Assembly (NCBI RefSeq): GCF_010858045.1
Contig: NZ_JAAGVC010000013.1
Coordinates: 1-64,000 of the forward strand
DNA length: 64,000 nucleotides
Direction: 5' to 3'
From: Nocardia cyriacigeorgica
Lineage (GTDB): Bacteria; Actinomycetota; Actinomycetes; Mycobacteriales; Mycobacteriaceae
Both the position numbers and the translations under genes were made by a program. The notes under the pieces were generated by a model. The model had not been told where the DNA came from and made no database searches. It was given only the letters and a program-made list of their open reading frames with translations. Numbering within the stretch: the stretch's first letter is position 1; every line of letters begins with the position of its first letter. Shown piece by piece: positions 7,645-16,786 of this stretch.

Positions 7645-9149
7645 GCCGGCTCTTCGAGTGCCGAGCAGAACTCGCGCAGACGGGACAGTTGCTGTGCGGC
7701 AGCGTTTCTGGCGGCAGCGAGCCCTTCGGCGTCGGACACCGGGAGCGCCACCTCGAGATAACACTTGAGCTTGGGTTCGGTCCCGGACGGGCGGATGACC
7801 ACCCGTGCCGAATCGCCCTCGAAGACCAACGCGTCGGTGCGCATCCGGCCACGCACGGTGCTCAAATCGGTGACCCGCACCGGCATCCCGGCGATGATCT
7901 GCGGCGGTGCCGAGCGCAGCCGGCCGAGCAGCGCGGCCGCGCCGGCGTGATCGGGCAGCCGCAACGAGACCTGATCGCCGGCGTGGACACCGAATTCGAC
8001 CGCGTAGGCATCGAGCTCGTCGAGCACCGTCCGCCCGGCCGCCTTCAGTCGCGCCACCAGGTCGGCGGCGAGTACGGCCGCGGAGATGCCGTCCTTGTCA
8101 CGCACCGCGGCCGGGTCGGCACAGTGGCCGATGGCCTCCTCGTAGGCGTAGACCAGGCCCTCGCCGGCGCGGGCAAGCCATTTGAAACCGGTCAGCGTCT
8201 CGGCGTAGCGCGCGCCGCGCGCCGGTGCGAGCCGCGACAGCAGTCGCGAGGACACGATCGTCGTCGCGACCAGGCTGTCGGCCGGGGCGGTGCGCAGCAC
8301 GTAATCGGCCAGCAGCACGCCGGTTTCGTCGCCGCGCAGCATCCGCACCCTGCCGTCGGCGTCGGGCACGCCGATGGCGCACCGGTCCGCGTCGGGGTCG
8401 AGCGCGATCGCGAGATCGGCGCCCACCCGTTCGGCCAGCGCGACGAGCAGGTCGGTGGCGCCGGGTTCCTCGGGATTCGGGAAGGCGACGGTCGGGAAGT
8501 CGGGATCGGGGGCGAACTGCTCGTCCACCACGTGCACATCGGTGAAACCGGCCGCCGCCAGCGCGGTACGCGCGGTCTCGCCACCCACACCGTGCAGCGG
8601 GGTGAGCGCGATCCGGATCTCGGTGCGCTCGCCGGGGCCACCGATCAGCGTCGGCAGCGTGCTCACCCGGTCCAGGTAGCGCTGGACGAGCTCGGCGCCG
8701 GAGGGTTCGACCGATGCGCGTGGGATCGGCTCGGTGACCGCCGCGATCCTGGCTTCGATCTCGGTATCGGCGGGCGCCAGCAACTGCGCGCCGCCGTCGA
8801 GGTAGACCTTGTAGCCGTTGTCGGTGGCCGGATTGTGCGAGGCGGTGATCTGGACTCCGGCCACCGCGCCGAGCTCGCGGACGGCGAAGGCCGTCACCGG
8901 CGTGGGCAGGGGCTCGGGCAGCAGCGTCACCGGAAAACCGGCGGCGGCGAAGATTTCGGCTGCCGCAGTGGCGAATTCGGCCGAACCGTGGCGGGCGTCG
9001 CGGCCGACGACCACCCGGCCACCGCCGAGGCAACGCTCACGCAGCCAATCCGCGAGGCCTGCCGTCGCCCGCCCGACGGTGGTCACGTTCATGCCGTCGG
9101 GGCCCTCGCGCAGCGGCCCGCGCAGCCCGGCCGTCCCGAAGCGCAGCAT
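7641..9149 (-). CDS. pmmB: Phospho-sugar mutase (PmmB-like)
   Basis: Alpha-D-phosphohexomutase family, 502 residues, interconverting sugar 1- and 6-phosphates. Candidates are phosphoglucomutase, phosphomannomutase or, given the neighbours, phosphodeoxyribomutase/phosphopentomutase. Visible signatures are the phosphoserine loop ITASHNPATDNGYKVY, the metal loop DPDADRCAIGVP and the phosphate-binding loop VIRPSGTEPKLKCYLEV. The start ATG at 9147-9149 directly abuts the stop of purine nucleoside phosphorylase (9150), so the two are one transcript. Coupling to a phosphorylase that releases (deoxy)ribose 1-phosphate makes a role in using that sugar plausible. Syntenic with mycobacterial pmmB. Confidence 0.9.
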   Translation of the reverse strand: MLRFGTAGLRGPLREGPDGMNVTTVGRATAGLADWLRERCLGGGRVVVGRDARHGSAEFATAAAEIFAAAGFPVTLLPEPLPTPVTAFAVRELGAVAGVQITASHNPATDNGYKVYLDGGAQLLAPADTEIEARIAAVTEPIPRASVEPSGAELVQRYLDRVSTLPTLIGGPGERTEIRIALTPLHGVGGETARTALAAAGFTDVHVVDEQFAPDPDFPTVAFPNPEEPGATDLLVALAERVGADLAIALDPDADRCAIGVPDADGRVRMLRGDETGVLLADYVLRTAPADSLVATTIVSSRLLSRLAPARGARYAETLTGFKWLARAGEGLVYAYEEAIGHCADPAAVRDKDGISAAVLAADLVARLKAAGRTVLDELDAYAVEFGVHAGDQVSLRLPDHAGAAALLGRLRSAPPQIIAGMPVRVTDLSTVRGRMRTDALVFEGDSARVVIRPSGTEPKLKCYLEVALPVSDAEGLAAARNAAAQQLSRLREFCSALEEPA

Positions 9150-9929
9150 CTACAGCTGCTCCAGCACGCCGCGCAGCAGTTTGCCCAGCCGCGGCGCCGC
9201 CGCCCGGCCCTCGGCCAGCACCTCGGCGTGCGAGAGCGCATCGCCGGTGACGCCGGCGGCCAGATTGGTGACCAGCGAGATGCCGAGCAGCCTGGCGTCG
9301 AGCGCTCGGCAGGCGATGGCCTCCAGCACGGTGGACATCCCGACCAGATCGGCGCCGACGGTGGCGAGCATCCGGATCTCGGCGGGGGTCTCGTACTGCG
9401 GTCCCGACAGGCCGGCGTAGACACCGTCGGTGAGGGAGGGATCGACCCGGCGGGCCAGCTCGCGCAGCTGCGGATCCCATGCGTCCACCATGTTCACGAA
9501 CGTCGCGCCGGACAGCGGGGTCCGGCCGGTGAGGTTGATGTGATCGCTGATCAGCACCGGCTCGCCGACGTGCAGCCCCGGTCGGATACCGCCCGCGGCA
9601 TTGGTGAGCAGCACGGTGTGCGCGCCGGCGGCGATGGCGGCGCGCACCGGACGCACCACGTCGTCGGGGGCGTGGCCCTCGTACAGGTGCTGACGGCCCA
9701 TGAGCACCAGCACCGGCGTCTCGCCGACCGGTATGGAATGCACCATGCCCACATGCCCGAGCGCGGTGGGTACGGCGATGCCGGGCAGCTCCGACATCGA
9801 CACCGACGCGGTGGGCGTTCCGATCTCCATGGCGGCGTCCTGCCATCCCGATCCGAGCACCACCGCGACGGGATGGCGTGGCACTCCGGTCCGTTCGGCG
9901 ATCGCCGCGGCGGCCTGTTCGGCAAGCAT
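9150..9929 (-). CDS. deoD: Purine nucleoside phosphorylase
   Basis: Trimeric-type phosphorylase cleaving (deoxy)inosine and (deoxy)guanosine to base and (deoxy)ribose 1-phosphate; also called punA. The 259 residues begin [15 protein letters not shown], followed by the phosphate loop [10 protein letters not shown]. They include the ligands in [20 protein letters not shown] and the [13 protein letters not shown] and [14 protein letters not shown] motifs of the class. The ATG at 9929 is preferred because the frame stays open far upstream without conserved sequence. It is followed without a gap by the phosphosugar mutase. It is divergent from the enoyl-CoA isomerase gene at 10047. Confidence 0.95.
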   Translation of the reverse strand: MLAEQAAAAIAERTGVPRHPVAVVLGSGWQDAAMEIGTPTASVSMSELPGIAVPTALGHVGMVHSIPVGETPVLVLMGRQHLYEGHAPDDVVRPVRAAIAAGAHTVLLTNAAGGIRPGLHVGEPVLISDHINLTGRTPLSGATFVNMVDAWDPQLRELARRVDPSLTDGVYAGLSGPQYETPAEIRMLATVGADLVGMSTVLEAIACRALDARLLGISLVTNLAAGVTGDALSHAEVLAEGRAAAPRLGKLLRGVLEQL

Positions 9930-10000
9930 GACGGCAACTGTATCGGCCCGCGCGCGCCCAGGCCGGTCGTGCGAGGTGACCGAACCCACCCGAGCGCTTG

Positions 10001-10014
10001 CTACCCGTGAGTAG
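10001..10014. promoter_or_regulatory. Candidate operator (CTAC-N6-GTAG)
   Basis: An inverted repeat, CTACCCGTGAGTAG, lies 33 bp before the ATG of the enoyl-CoA isomerase gene and 72 bp before the divergent phosphorylase start. Position and symmetry suit a TetR-type repressor site. Short palindromes arise by chance, so this is tentative. Confidence 0.3.
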
Positions 10015-10046
10015 GATTTGCTCGCCGGTACCGATACGCTGCACGC

Positions 10047-10751
10047 ATGCCGTATCTGGAACGTGATGGGGAAGTGTTCGTGCTCTACCTCGGCAACGAG
10101 GGTCAGACCGACAGTGAGAACCGCTTCCACCCGGACTGGATCGCCGAGATCCATGCCCACCTCGACACGGTCGAGGCCTCCGAGGGCCCCGCCGCGCTGG
10201 TCACCACCGCCTCCGGCAAGTTCTTCAGCAACGGCCTCGACACCGACTGGCTCTTCGGCAACCTGGACCAGATGCACGGCTACCTCGACCGGGTGCATTC
10301 GATCTACACCCGGCTGCTGACCTTCCCGATGGCCACCGTCGCCGCCATCAACGGTCACGCCTTCGGCGCAGGCGCCATGCTGGCCACCTCGCACGATTTC
10401 CGGTTGATGCGTGCCGACCGCGGCTTCTACAGCCTGCCCGAGGTGCACCTCGGCATGCCGTTCACCATCGGCATGAACGCCCTGCTCACCGAGCGGCTCA
10501 CCAATCAGGTCGCGGTCAAGGCGATGACGACCGGGCATCGCTTCCCGGCCGACGAGGCGATCGCCGCGGGCATCGTCGACGGCAAGGCCGAGGCCGACGC
10601 GCTCGTTTCCGCCGCGGTCGCGCAGGCTGCTGCCCTGGCCGGCAACCGCAAGCCGAACCTGCCGGTGATCAAGCGCGCGCTGCACGCGAACGCGCTGGCC
10701 GGGCTCGCCGTGCCGACCACGCCGGAGAACCTGGCGTTCGCGGCCGGATAA
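10047..10751 (+). CDS. Enoyl-CoA hydratase/isomerase family protein
   Basis: A 234-residue crotonase-fold protein. The oxyanion-hole segments are [13 protein letters not shown] and [19 protein letters not shown]. The acidic residue in [12 protein letters not shown] matches the catalytic glutamate of delta3,delta2-enoyl-CoA isomerases, and overall length and motifs are closer to peroxisomal-type isomerases than to hydratases. The likely role is shifting double bonds so that unsaturated fatty acids can enter beta-oxidation. It stands alone between the purine phosphorylase and the M20 genes. A palindrome at 10001-10014 may control it. Confidence 0.85.
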   Translation: MPYLERDGEVFVLYLGNEGQTDSENRFHPDWIAEIHAHLDTVEASEGPAALVTTASGKFFSNGLDTDWLFGNLDQMHGYLDRVHSIYTRLLTFPMATVAAINGHAFGAGAMLATSHDFRLMRADRGFYSLPEVHLGMPFTIGMNALLTERLTNQVAVKAMTTGHRFPADEAIAAGIVDGKAEADALVSAAVAQAAALAGNRKPNLPVIKRALHANALAGLAVPTTPENLAFAAG

Positions 10752-10830
10752 CCGGCTCCCGCCTCCGCCCGCCACGCCGCCGCCATGGTGGCCTGCGGAC
10801 CGGTCGGTGCGCAGTGCGACACTGAATGCC

Positions 10831-12114
10831 ATGTCACCCCCGCGCAGCGGCCGGTCCGACCAGCGCAGCGCCGATACCGTTCGGCGCGGCGAGGCTGCCG
10901 CGCGTCACGGCGACGGGAGATCACGTCCGGACCCGGCCCTCACGCTCCGGGCCGACGCGGCCATCGCCGCCGCCCGTGACGAGCTGATCGGCCTGTCGCA
11001 CGCGATCCACGCCGAGCCGGAACTGGCCTTCGAGGAGACCCGCAGCGTCGCCAAGGTGATCGAGCCGCTGGCCGCGCGCGGGTTCGAGATCGAGACCGGC
11101 GTGGCCGAGCTGCCCACCGCCTTCCGCGCGAGCTACGGCAGCGGCGAACTGACCGTCGGGCTGTGTGCCGAGTACGACGCGCTGCCCGAGATCGGGCACG
11201 CCTGCGGGCACAACATCATCGCCGCGAGCACGACCGGCGCGGCGCTCGGACTGGCCGAGGTGGCCGACGCGCTCGGCCTCACGGTGGTGGTGCTCGGTAC
11301 ACCCGCCGAGGAGAGCGGCGGCGGCAAGATCCTGATGCTCGAGCGCGGTGTTTTCGACGACATCGCGATGGCGATGATGGCCCATCCCGGCCCGTACGAC
11401 ATCGTCGGTGCGCGCTCGCTCGCACTCGCCGATCTGTCGGTGGTCTTCCACGGCCGCGAAGCACACGCCAGCGCCGCCCCCGAGCAGGGCCGCAACGCCG
11501 GGGACGCGGTCACTGTGGCGCAGGTCGCCATCGGCCTGCTGCGTCAGCACCTGCGGCCGGGCCAGCAGCTGCACGGTATAGTCGGCGACGGCGGCGTAGC
11601 CCCCAACATCGTGCCCGGACGTGCGGAACTGCTGTACTACCTACGCGCAGCCGACTCCGCATCCCTCGGCGAACTGATGCGACGCGCATCCGATTGCTTC
11701 GAGGCGGGCGCCCTCGCGACCGGCTGCACCCACGACATACGGACGCTCGCGCCCACCTATACCGAGCTCACCCCCGATCCGGCACTACTGTCTGCCTATC
11801 GAGAGCAGATCGCCGGCCTGGGACGGACGCCGATCGCGCCCGAGCTCGAAGCGCAGCGCCCGCTCGGGAGCACGGACATGGGCAACGTCACCAACGTCAT
11901 CCCGGGGATACACCCGGTCATCGGGATCGATGCCGATGGCGCGGTGACGCATCAGCCCGGTTTCGCCGCGGCCAGCGTCAACGCCTCGGCCGACCGAGCG
12001 GTGATCGATGCGGCGACGGCGCTCGCGCGTACCGCGATCGCGGTTGCCGGCGATGCACTACACAGGGACAGGTTGTTGCAACGGCTCGTTCAGCGACAGG
12101 AGGAAATTCGGTGA
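10831..12114 (+). CDS. amiB1: M20 family amidohydrolase (AmiB1-like)
   Basis: Zinc-type M20 peptidase/amidohydrolase, about 427 residues. Metal-site motifs are [30 protein letters not shown], and the late [16 protein letters not shown] stretch, where M20 enzymes place the last ligand. The N-terminal ~30 residues are Arg/Ser-rich and unconserved, so the start is uncertain: ATG at 10831 is chosen, and 10807 is possible. It overlaps the next M20 gene by GTGA, with AGGAGG at 12099, so both are translated from one message. Likely substrates are N-acylated amino acids, aminobenzoyl-glutamate or similar amides; the exact one is unknown. Syntenic with Rv3306c. Confidence 0.85.
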   Translation: MSPPRSGRSDQRSADTVRRGEAAARHGDGRSRPDPALTLRADAAIAAARDELIGLSHAIHAEPELAFEETRSVAKVIEPLAARGFEIETGVAELPTAFRASYGSGELTVGLCAEYDALPEIGHACGHNIIAASTTGAALGLAEVADALGLTVVVLGTPAEESGGGKILMLERGVFDDIAMAMMAHPGPYDIVGARSLALADLSVVFHGREAHASAAPEQGRNAGDAVTVAQVAIGLLRQHLRPGQQLHGIVGDGGVAPNIVPGRAELLYYLRAADSASLGELMRRASDCFEAGALATGCTHDIRTLAPTYTELTPDPALLSAYREQIAGLGRTPIAPELEAQRPLGSTDMGNVTNVIPGIHPVIGIDADGAVTHQPGFAAASVNASADRAVIDAATALARTAIAVAGDALHRDRLLQRLVQRQEEIR

Positions 12115-13379
12115 GTAGTCCGGCGGCGCGAGCGACGGGGCCGGAAGAGGCAGCGCGCGTGACCACGCAGCCACCCGTAACCACCAAGGCCACCGGGGCC
12201 GCCGCCCTATCGAAGGCAGCGCGGACCGGCCAGGACGTGGTCGACGCGTGGCTGGCCGAGCACACGGTGGACCTCATCCAGTGGCGCCGCCACATCCACG
12301 CCAACCCGGAACTGTCCCGCACCGAGTTCGGTACCACCGAATTCGTCGCCACCTGGCTCACCAAGGCCGGCCTCACCCCGCGTGTGCTGCCCGGCGGCAC
12401 CGGCCTGATCTGCGATATCGGCCCCGACACCCCGCGGATCGCGCTGCGCGCCGATATGGACGCCCTGCCGATGCAGGAGTTCACCGGCCTGAGCTTCGCC
12501 TCCACCGTCCCCGGCGTCTCGCACGCGTGCGGGCACGACGCGCACACCACCATCCTGCTCGGCACCGCGCTGGCGCTGGCCGATGCCGATCTGCCGGTGG
12601 GCGTGCGGCTGGTGTTCCAGCCGGCCGAAGAAGTGATGCCGGGTGGCGCGCTCGATGTGGTCGCCGCGGGCGCCATGGAGGGCGTGGAGCGGATCTTCGC
12701 GCTGCACTGCGATCCGCGGCTCGAAGTGGGCCGGGTCGGGGTGCGGGTGGGTGCGATCACCTCGGCCGCCGACACCGTCGAGCTGGTGCTCGACTCGCCG
12801 GGCGGGCACACCTCGCGTCCGCATCTGACCAGCGATCTGGTCTACGCCATCGGCACGGTGATCACCGGGCTGCCCGGGCTGCTGAGCCGTCGCATCGATC
12901 CGCGCACCAGCACCGTCATGGTGTGGGGTGCGGTCAGCGCGGGCAAGGCGCCCAATGCGATACCGCAGACCGGCATGCTCACCGGCACCGTCCGCACCGG
13001 CGACCACGCCACCTGGTCACTGCTGGAGCCGATGGTGCACGAGATCGTCGACGGCCTGCTGGCGCCCACCGGCGTGCGGTATCAGCTCAATTACCGGCGC
13101 GGCGTGCCGCCCGTGGTCAACGACGAACACTCCACCCGGATGTTCGAGGACGCCATCCGCGCCGTCGGCCCCGACGCCCTCGCCGACACACCACAGTCCG
13201 GCGGCGGCGAGGACTTCTCCTGGTATCTGGAGGAGGTCCCCGGTGCGATGGCGCGCCTCGGCGTCTGGTCCGGCGAAGGCGACCAACTCGACCTGCACCA
13301 GCCCACCTTCGACATCGATGAGCGCGCGCTCGCTGTGGGCGTGCGGGTACTGAGCAACATCGTGCTCCAGGCAGGCTGA
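12111..13379 (+). CDS. amiA1: M20 family amidohydrolase (AmiA1-like)
   Basis: A second M20 metallo-amidohydrolase, 422 residues from the GTG at 12111, which overlaps the upstream stop and has AGGAGG eight bases before it. Signatures are RRHIHANPELSRTE, ALRADMDALPMQEF, the cysteine-containing ligand loop SHACGHDAHTT and FQPAEEVMPGG, typical of IAA-amino-acid hydrolase/hippurate hydrolase relatives. The N-terminal 40 residues are low-complexity. The tandem of two divergent M20 paralogues matches Rv3306c-Rv3305c and suggests related but non-identical amide substrates. Confidence 0.9.
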   Translation: MSSPAARATGPEEAARVTTQPPVTTKATGAAALSKAARTGQDVVDAWLAEHTVDLIQWRRHIHANPELSRTEFGTTEFVATWLTKAGLTPRVLPGGTGLICDIGPDTPRIALRADMDALPMQEFTGLSFASTVPGVSHACGHDAHTTILLGTALALADADLPVGVRLVFQPAEEVMPGGALDVVAAGAMEGVERIFALHCDPRLEVGRVGVRVGAITSAADTVELVLDSPGGHTSRPHLTSDLVYAIGTVITGLPGLLSRRIDPRTSTVMVWGAVSAGKAPNAIPQTGMLTGTVRTGDHATWSLLEPMVHEIVDGLLAPTGVRYQLNYRRGVPPVVNDEHSTRMFEDAIRAVGPDALADTPQSGGGEDFSWYLEEVPGAMARLGVWSGEGDQLDLHQPTFDIDERALAVGVRVLSNIVLQAG

Positions 13380-13380
13380 A

Positions 13381-13860
13381 TCAGGCGCTGAAATTGCCCG
13401 GGCCGACGTTGCGGCTGTTGCGGGTGCGCAGGGCGTGCACGTACTCCTCGGGCGCGCCCGCCTTCTCCGCGGCGTCGGCCATCACACCCAGGTAGCGGGC
13501 CGATGGCAGCCCGCCCTCGTAGGCGTCGAGCACATACAGCCAGGCCAGGATGGGTTCGGTGCCGCTACCGGGATTCGGGGTGACGCGTAGCCGGATCTTG
13601 CGGTGGATCCCGAAATCAGAGCCCTCCCAGCGGTCCAGCCGCTGCTCGTCCTCGGGGGAGACGTCGTAGAGCACGACGAACACCCGGGAACCGGGTTCCT
13701 CGACGACGGTGGCGAGCGGGCCTTCCCAGCCGATGTCGTCGCCACTGAAGGTGAGGCGCCAGCCCTCCAGCCACCCCGTCCCGAACATCGGGGAGTGCGG
13801 ACAGCGCTCGAGCATCTGGGACGAGTCCATGTTGGACCCGTAAGCGGCGTAGATCGGCAC
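13381..13860 (-). CDS. Gamma-glutamylcyclotransferase-like protein
   Basis: A 159-residue protein of the GGCT/AIG2 fold. It begins with the signature YAAYGSNMD, followed by a central beta-barrel region, and contains an acidic residue in the position of the catalytic glutamate (WEGSDFGIHRK). The GTG at 13860 is chosen because it precedes YAAYGSN and gives the same length as Rv3304, which sits at the same place. Possible activities are cleavage of gamma-glutamyl peptides or trimming of gamma-glutamylamines; not proven. It converges on amiA1 with one base between the genes and diverges from lpdA. Confidence 0.8.
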   Translation of the reverse strand: MPIYAAYGSNMDSSQMLERCPHSPMFGTGWLEGWRLTFSGDDIGWEGPLATVVEEPGSRVFVVLYDVSPEDEQRLDRWEGSDFGIHRKIRLRVTPNPGSGTEPILAWLYVLDAYEGGLPSARYLGVMADAAEKAGAPEEYVHALRTRNSRNVGPGNFSA

Positions 13861-13993
13861 GAGGAAAGGGTAACCGGTATCGGATTTGCCGTGCTCGCGG
13901 CGCGGCCTACCGCAACGCGGCGGCACGGCTCAGGGCGGATAACGTTGATGCCGAACCGGAGATCCCGGTGCAACTGCTCGAGCGGAGGTATCC

Positions 13994-15394
13994 ATGACCC
14001 GCATTGCGATCATCGGTGGCGGACCGGCCGGATACGAGGCCGCACTGGTGGCGGCCCAGCACGGCGCCGAGGTCACGCTGATCGATTCCGACGGCATCGG
14101 CGGAGCGTGCGTGCTGTGGGACTGCGTGCCGTCGAAGACCTTCATCGCCTCGACCGGGGTGCGCACCGATCTGCGCCGCGCCCGCGATCTCGGCATCACT
14201 CTCGATCCGAGCCAGGCCACGGTGTCGTTGCCGGAGGTGCATTCGCGGGTGAAGGCGCTGGCGCTGGCCCAGTCCTCGGATATCCGCTCGAAGTTGCAGA
14301 CCGTCGGGGTGACGGTGCTGGCCGGGCGCGGGCAGTTGATCGATTCGGGCTCCGGCCTTGCCGCCCATCGGGTGCGCGCCGCGCTCGCCGACGGCACCGA
14401 GCAGACAATCGAGGCCGAGGTGGTGCTGATCGCCACCGGTGCCAGCCCGCGGGTGCTGCCCGGCGCCGAACCCGACGGCGAGCGCATCCTCAACTGGCGC
14501 CAGCTCTACGACCTGACCGAGCTGCCGGAGACCCTGGTGGTGGTCGGTTCCGGTGTCACCGGCGCCGAATTCGTTTCCGCCTACACCGAAATGGGCGTGC
14601 GGGTGAAGCTGGTGTCCAGCCGCGACCGGGTGCTGCCCGGTGAGGACGCCGACGCGGCGCTGGTGCTGGAGGACGCGCTGGCCGAGCGCGGTGTCGAGCT
14701 GGTCAAGCACGCGCGTGCCGATGCCGTGGAGCGCACCGCCGACGGCGTCGTGGTCAAGCTGGCCGACGGGCGCACCGTCTCCGGATCGCATGCGCTGATG
14801 ACCGTCGGTTCGACGCCCAATACCGATGATCTCGGCTTGGAGCGCGTCGGCATCGAACTCGACCGCGGCTACCTGCGCGTCGACCGGGTGTCGCGCACCT
14901 CGGTGCCGGGCATCTACGCCGCGGGCGACTGCACCGGCCTGCTGCCGCTGGCCTCGGTGGCCGCGATGCAGGGCCGCATCGCGATGTACCACGCGCTCGG
15001 CGAGGGCGTGAATCCGATTCGGCTCAAGACCGTTGCCTCGGCCGTGTTCACCCGGCCCGAGATCGCGACCGTCGGCGTCAGCCAGACCGCCATCGACAAC
15101 GGCGAGGTCCCGGCCCGCACGGTGATGCTGCCGTTGAACACCAATCCGCGCGCGAAGATGTCGGGGCTGCGGCGTGGCTTCGTCAAGATCTTCTGCCGTC
15201 CGGCCACCGGTGTGGTCATCGGCGGTGTGGTGGTGGCGCCGATCGCGTCCGAGCTGATCCTGCCGATTGCTCTTGCGGTGCAGAACAATCTGACCGTCAC
15301 CGATCTGGCGCAGACCTTCTCGGTGTATCCCTCGTTGACCGGATCGGTGACCGAAGCCGCGCGCCAGCTCATGCGTCACGACGATCTGGACTGA
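13994..15394 (+). CDS. lpdA: NAD(P)H quinone reductase LpdA, flavoprotein disulfide reductase family
   Basis: A 466-residue FAD/NAD-binding flavoprotein. The N-terminal FAD loop is IIGGGPAGYEAA and the second dinucleotide fold begins VVVGSGVTGAEF. AAGDCTGLLPLASVAA is the second FAD motif. The redox loop reads GGACVLWDCVPSK, so both cysteines (C39 and C44) are present in the classic C-x4-C spacing. The C-terminal His-Glu dyad of true disulfide reductases is absent (VYPSLTGSVTEAA). This suggests a quinone or other small-acceptor reductase, as for M. tuberculosis LpdA. A strong GGAGG precedes the ATG. It is divergent from the cyclotransferase gene. Confidence 0.9.
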   Translation: MTRIAIIGGGPAGYEAALVAAQHGAEVTLIDSDGIGGACVLWDCVPSKTFIASTGVRTDLRRARDLGITLDPSQATVSLPEVHSRVKALALAQSSDIRSKLQTVGVTVLAGRGQLIDSGSGLAAHRVRAALADGTEQTIEAEVVLIATGASPRVLPGAEPDGERILNWRQLYDLTELPETLVVVGSGVTGAEFVSAYTEMGVRVKLVSSRDRVLPGEDADAALVLEDALAERGVELVKHARADAVERTADGVVVKLADGRTVSGSHALMTVGSTPNTDDLGLERVGIELDRGYLRVDRVSRTSVPGIYAAGDCTGLLPLASVAAMQGRIAMYHALGEGVNPIRLKTVASAVFTRPEIATVGVSQTAIDNGEVPARTVMLPLNTNPRAKMSGLRRGFVKIFCRPATGVVIGGVVVAPIASELILPIALAVQNNLTVTDLAQTFSVYPSLTGSVTEAARQLMRHDDLD

Positions 15395-15646
15395 GCCGGG
15401 CGGTTCGTCCAGCGTGTCGAGTGTTCCTGTCAGTGGGTAGGTTTCGTCACGTTGCCTGGGCCGGGCAGTTGTGGTTCACTTCCGGCAGAGATGCGATCGA
15501 TGGGTGGTCGTGTGGTTTGGTGTCGGGGGGTTTCCTTTCCTGACGCGAACGGCGGGCAGCCTGGGCTGTTGGCAGTCCGAGCGTCTCACCAAAGACAGCT
15601 GAGTGCGGTCGGTGCGACCGCACCCGGGAAAGGGATTGGGCGAAAA

Positions 15647-16714
15647 GTGAAACATCGTAAGCCGAGTCGGGCGCAGCGAGCGATGGCGAGTACTTCGTTG
15701 CCGCTGGCCACCGCGGCGGCCGTAGCCACTCTGTTCGCATCGCCGGCGGGGGCCGTTCCGAACGAGCAGCCCGAGGCCCCGGCGCCGACGCAGGACGAGT
15801 CGCCGAGCCAGCCGGGTACCACCCAGCCGGAGCAGTCGCAGTCGCCGACCCAGCCCGGCGTCACCGATCCGGCGAAGCCGGAGAACCCGCAGGGCAACGC
15901 CACGCCGAGCCAGCCGGGCGTCACCACCCCGAACACCGACAACGACCAGAAGGACCCGAAGCTGGCCGCGCCGCGCCAGCCCGGCGTCACCGCGCCGCGT
16001 GTCGCGCCGCTGCCGGTGCCCGGCCAGAGCGGTCCCGTCCAGCCGGTCGTCGTGCCGGATCAGAAGCCCGGCGAGGTCGATCCGAACCGTCCTGGCGTCG
16101 TCGATCCGCGCACCGGCCAGGCCGTCACCCCGGAAGAGGGCACCGAGGCCCAGCCGGCCATCGACCCCGAGACCGCTCAGACCATCGAGCCCGGCACCGA
16201 GTCCGAGACCCAGACGCTGGTGCAGCCGCAGTGGGAGGCCCCGCGCATCGAGGCTGCTCCCGCCGCGCCGGTCGTCGAGATGACGGGCCCGCACGCCGAG
16301 GTCGGCGCCACCATCGACGGTGGTTCGCTGGCACCCGGTTATCTGGCCAACACCCACCACTTCACCAACGAGGCCGGCTACGTCGGCACCGTCGGATACA
16401 GCACGCCCACCGGTCGCGGTGACGCGGGCATCGCGTGGGAGTTCCTGGACGAGAACCACATCAAGGTGAACACCTTCACCGGCGGTGCGGGCCTGGCCGA
16501 CAACAAGTTCGAGACCGTCCTCGACACCACCCAGATCAATGCCGCCAAGGCGAACGTCGAGCAGTGGATCGCCCAGCAGCCGGGCGGCGCCGCCGCGCTC
16601 GAAGCGGCCGCGCAGGTTAAACTGCCGACTATCGTGCAACCGGGTGACATGGCCCCGCAGACGATCAATGTCGCTGGCGTCACCACCCAGTGGGGTGGTT
16701 CACTCCAGTACTGA
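15647..16714 (+). CDS. Secreted proline-rich protein with QPGV repeats
   Basis: About 355 residues from a GTG at 15647. A Sec signal peptide (basic KHRKPSRAQR, then LPLATAAAVATLFASPAGA) probably cleaves before VPNEQ. Residues 40-210 are Pro/Gln/Glu-rich with repeated units: SQPGTTQP, TQPGVTDP, SQPGVTTP, RQPGVTAP and a degenerate RPGVVDP. The C-terminal ~150 residues look folded (HHFTNEAGYVGTVGYS, WEFLDENHIKVNTFTGGAG). No known enzyme motif is present. A cell-surface or matrix protein is the likeliest role. The same QPGV string recurs in the tiny secreted peptide at 17941. Not recognised as a named family. Confidence 0.75.
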   Translation: MKHRKPSRAQRAMASTSLPLATAAAVATLFASPAGAVPNEQPEAPAPTQDESPSQPGTTQPEQSQSPTQPGVTDPAKPENPQGNATPSQPGVTTPNTDNDQKDPKLAAPRQPGVTAPRVAPLPVPGQSGPVQPVVVPDQKPGEVDPNRPGVVDPRTGQAVTPEEGTEAQPAIDPETAQTIEPGTESETQTLVQPQWEAPRIEAAPAAPVVEMTGPHAEVGATIDGGSLAPGYLANTHHFTNEAGYVGTVGYSTPTGRGDAGIAWEFLDENHIKVNTFTGGAGLADNKFETVLDTTQINAAKANVEQWIAQQPGGAAALEAAAQVKLPTIVQPGDMAPQTINVAGVTTQWGGSLQY

Positions 16715-16786
16715 TATGTGCTGAATGGGCGTTGGGGCGGTCGTTCGCGGCCGCCCCATACGTGTGTTCCGGGGAAAGGATTGGGT

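Noticed and set aside
7689..10010. A 773-codon plus-strand frame
   Set aside because: It lies opposite the phosphosugar mutase and purine phosphorylase genes, is low-complexity (His, Arg, Gly, Gln) and shows no domain.
13907..15379. A 490-codon minus-strand frame opposite lpdA
   Set aside because: Composition is typical of antisense shadow frames and lpdA on the plus strand has clear motifs.
15452..15646. Longer N terminus for the QPGV secreted protein
   Set aside because: It would place about 65 unconserved residues before a standard signal peptide; GTG 15647 gives a normal export signal.
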